NCBI GenBank assembly: GCA_030737835.1
Contig: CM060849.1
Span: forward strand, 15,605,216 to 15,669,215
Reading direction: 5' to 3'
DNA: 64,000 nt
Origin: Acorus gramineus
Lineage: Eukaryota; Streptophyta; Magnoliopsida; Acorales; Acoraceae
Positions 61,897 to 64,000 of the stretch are shown piece by piece. A program made the translations under genes and the position numbers. The notes beneath the pieces were generated by a model that made no database searches, was not told the DNA's origin, and worked only from the letters and a program-made list of their open reading frames with translations. The stretch's first letter is position 1. Every line of letters starts with the position of its first letter.

Positions 61897-62277
61897 ATTT
61901 GGTTAATTTATTTGAGCAATACAAGCAAGAGGAAAGGCAGTAGAGAAATGCCTCACTCTTGCCGCAGGAGAAGAAGGTTTTACAACTCTCTTTGGTGATT
62001 TTTTTTTCAAATCACAATCAAATCAGCATAGAAAAACTAAGATTTTTTCTTCTTCTAAAGTCTAAATTATCAAGAACAAAATTAATTGGATTTGAATATT
62101 CCCACTATTTCAAATTCATGTCAGGCCTTAACCATCTAGGTCAAAATAGAACTATTTACATGCAAGTAATTCCATGGTAGAGATGCTAACAACTTCATTT
62201 GAAAGATGCAACCAAAACAGAAGCCACTAATATAAAAATGTTATCAATGAAAAAAATACGAAAAAAAAAAATTACCT
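61897..62277 (-). other. 3' flank of the PLC-X gene
   Basis: Downstream of the minus-strand stop codon. It probably includes the 3' untranslated region. No separate gene is supported. Confidence 0.5.
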
Positions 62278-62938
62278 TTAGTTAATATATATAAGCAATA
62301 GCATCACGAAGTAATAAGGCAGTTTAGTAAGAAGGTTATCAGAAACGCCGGCATTTGAAGAAGATCCTTTGAATTGTATGGTCCCAGAATAGCTATTTCC
62401 ACCACCTGAAGAAGTCCTGTTCTGAATGCCAGAATCCTTGCAAGTTCCAACTGGTCCTCCCGCCTGCAAAGACTAGTCAAGTTGCTTGAGTTTAAAAGCA
62501 AAATATGGAACGCTAGAATGAACACGATCAGTAATTCAACTGCAGTGATGGACCTGACAAGCACTGATAGTACTACATCCACACAATGGTCCATTCATTC
62601 TGTCTGTGATATCAAAAACACCCCCTCCATCGCTCCTCTGCACTTTGAACTCAAGTTAGCATGTTGTAGATTTGGTCGTGCTCAATTTTTCTGTATCAAG
62701 TAATGATTTGTTACCATGTAAAAATTTACAGCAAGAAAGTTGGGCATTATATTCCCAGCTGCTTTGTAACAGGTATTAACCATCTCGGCGAGGCCCACAG
62801 AATGCTCTTTGCATGCATCATCTTGAACAGGAATCGTTGGGAAGTAGTTCTGTAGGAAAAGTGAAGCTTTTCTTGAATTTAAGGGTTGAGATTCCTTTCT
62901 GTTGGGACAGGAGCCTGATACAAGACCGGGATCTCCAG
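62278..62938 (-). CDS. PLC-X domain, GPI-anchored protein, C-terminal three exons (partial)
   Basis: Minus-strand exons 62938-62715, 62637-62554 and 62463-62278 join in frame through GT/AG introns of 77 and 90 bp. The 163-residue tail reads GDPGLVSGSCPNR, ASLFLQNYFPTIP, ACKEHSVGL, MVNTCYKAAGNIMPNFLAVNFY, then DGGGVFDITDRMNGPLCGC. These are hallmarks of the plant PI-PLC X domain-containing proteins of the At5g67130 type. After a Ser/Gly-rich spacer with SSSNAG, the protein ends in a hydrophobic stretch (LPYYFVMLLLIYIN), a typical GPI-attachment signal, so it should sit on the outer face of the plasma membrane. The catalytic N-terminal part lies beyond the right edge: the upstream intron is longer than 1 kb. 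Enzyme activity is not established for this family, which often lacks classic phospholipase C residues. Confidence 0.9.
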
Positions 62939-64000
62939 CTGCCAGCATTTCGAAATTATGGAGAAATATTAACCAAAGTGAAATAATTTTAAATGCTGAG
63001 GACAATCAAGTTCTATGCTGAACAATCAAGTTATATGCATAAATTCAACTTGGAAACATTGATATATGTGTAGCAAGTAGTAACTTGAGAAGTTCAGGGA
63101 GATGACAGGGATATTGGCATATAAATTGATAACTAATAGCTGGATTAACAGAGGACAAACAATGTGAGATGGATTCTGCTTTTACAATTTCATTATCAAT
63201 GACCAAAATTCAACAGTCCGCAGATACATTCACCTGTTAACTGACAAATATAGAATACATCCCGCATAATGCATAAGCCTCATCCCCTTTGGACTACATT
63301 TAGGAATAGCGACAAAATCTATCTGGATTGAATTGACTGTATTGCAACTAATTTCTCTACACCATCTATTCGTTTCTACTGTGGGATCCTTATTTACTCT
63401 TATAAAAGAAAGATGCACGGTAATGTTTTAGAATTCTTCGTGAAGCATAGTATATGTGAGAACAAATGGCCACTAATCGTCTAGTTGTGTATTTTTGATA
63501 AGTGATGAAAAATTCACCATGGTACATTATGGTGATAATCAAGGTGTTGTTCATATCTCACGATGCTCAACTGTGACTCAACTAATCCCTTTTATGCAAT
63601 GACTTACTTTTGTAATTATGAAATTAACTCCTCTATACTTTCCTATTAGAGGTCATTTGCATGACAAGTTTTCTGGTACCATTTGGTGGCAACTGTTATA
63701 TTAGGTAAAAACACCAAAGTGAAGATAGAAATTTACAATAATCCATCAGGGCTTAGCCAGAATATATACAGCAAAAAAGAAGAAATTACTGATCTAATCA
63801 TGTACAGTATATGTATAATACATCTAAAAGCAACATATCTTTAAAATACTAAGGTTGAAATTTTTCCATCATGTTGCTCTGTGATATTTATTGCAGACTT
63901 GTAGTTTTGTCACAGCTGAAAATGAAGCTAATATCATCTCCACTTGACGTACTAATAATTCAAATGCCGCTTTTGAATTCCAACATGCTGGTTTCTCCAC
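62939..64000 (-). other. Intron of the PLC-X gene, running off the window
   Basis: No exon-like frame with splice sites was found between the acceptor at 62939-62940 and the right edge. The region is AT-rich and most likely all intron. Confidence 0.6.

Noticed and set aside
63230-63418. Frame within the upstream PLC-X intron considered as an additional exon
   Set aside because: The translation does not resemble the expected PLC-X domain, and no matching acceptor and donor pair keeps the phase required by the exon at 62938.

Overview
The window is nuclear DNA of a flowering plant. This is shown by spliced genes with GT/AG introns, plant-specific protein families (chloroplast CBSX, DREB-type AP2/ERF, GPI-anchored PLC-X protein) and a dense background of plant transposon remnants. 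Gene density is low: four genes in 64 kb. The genes are much richer in GC than the AT-rich spacers, and the intronless NYN gene falls in GC from its 5' to its 3' end. Such a gradient is common in monocots, but the species cannot be named from this sequence. Genes: (1) 18099-25502, minus strand, eight exons, a complete 234-residue chloroplast CBSX protein (two CBS domains, thioredoxin regulator type). (2) 28935-30218, plus strand, one exon, a 427-residue NYN-domain nuclease-like protein with a C2H2 zinc finger inserted inside the nuclease fold and a probable plastid transit peptide. (3) 41658-42176, minus strand, one exon, a 172-residue DREB-subfamily AP2/ERF factor with a C-terminal EAR repression motif. 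Its promoter holds an inverted repeat of ABRE and DRE cores. (4) 62278-62938 and beyond the right edge, minus strand, the last three exons of a PLC-X-domain GPI-anchored protein. Layout: 1-17.9 kb has no gene and holds a SINE (2.65 kb), a TRIM-like element interrupted by a hAT-like MITE (4.6-5.9 kb), a Mutator-like element with a perfect 9-bp target duplication (6.1-7.0 kb), a second SINE (11.3 kb) and several long inverted-repeat MITEs. 18-25.6 kb is the CBSX gene. 26-28.6 kb is MITE debris. 28.7-30.2 kb is the NYN gene. 32-34.3 kb looks like one element nested in another. 38.4-39.5 kb is an inverted-repeat element with a GC-rich core. 41.6-42.6 kb is the ERF gene and promoter. 43.6-44.3 kb is a second Mutator-like MITE with a perfect target duplication. 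47.7-49.0 kb is a four-unit tandem array, followed by a hAT MITE with a perfect 8-bp target duplication. 49.7-50.3 kb is an inverted-repeat-bounded island holding a broken subtilase fragment. 55.9-56.9 kb is a hAT-like element with foreign-looking exon-like sequence. 57.6-59.0 kb holds a Tourist-like MITE, a GC-rich island and a ~95-bp tandem array. The right end is the PLC-X gene. The four genes have unrelated roles (plastid redox control, RNA or nucleic-acid processing, stress transcription, cell-surface protein) and show no sign of working as one pathway. No tRNA, rRNA, CRISPR or intact autonomous transposon was seen. The most notable themes are non-autonomous elements that appear to have picked up gene fragments, and the palindromic stress-element cluster of the ERF promoter.
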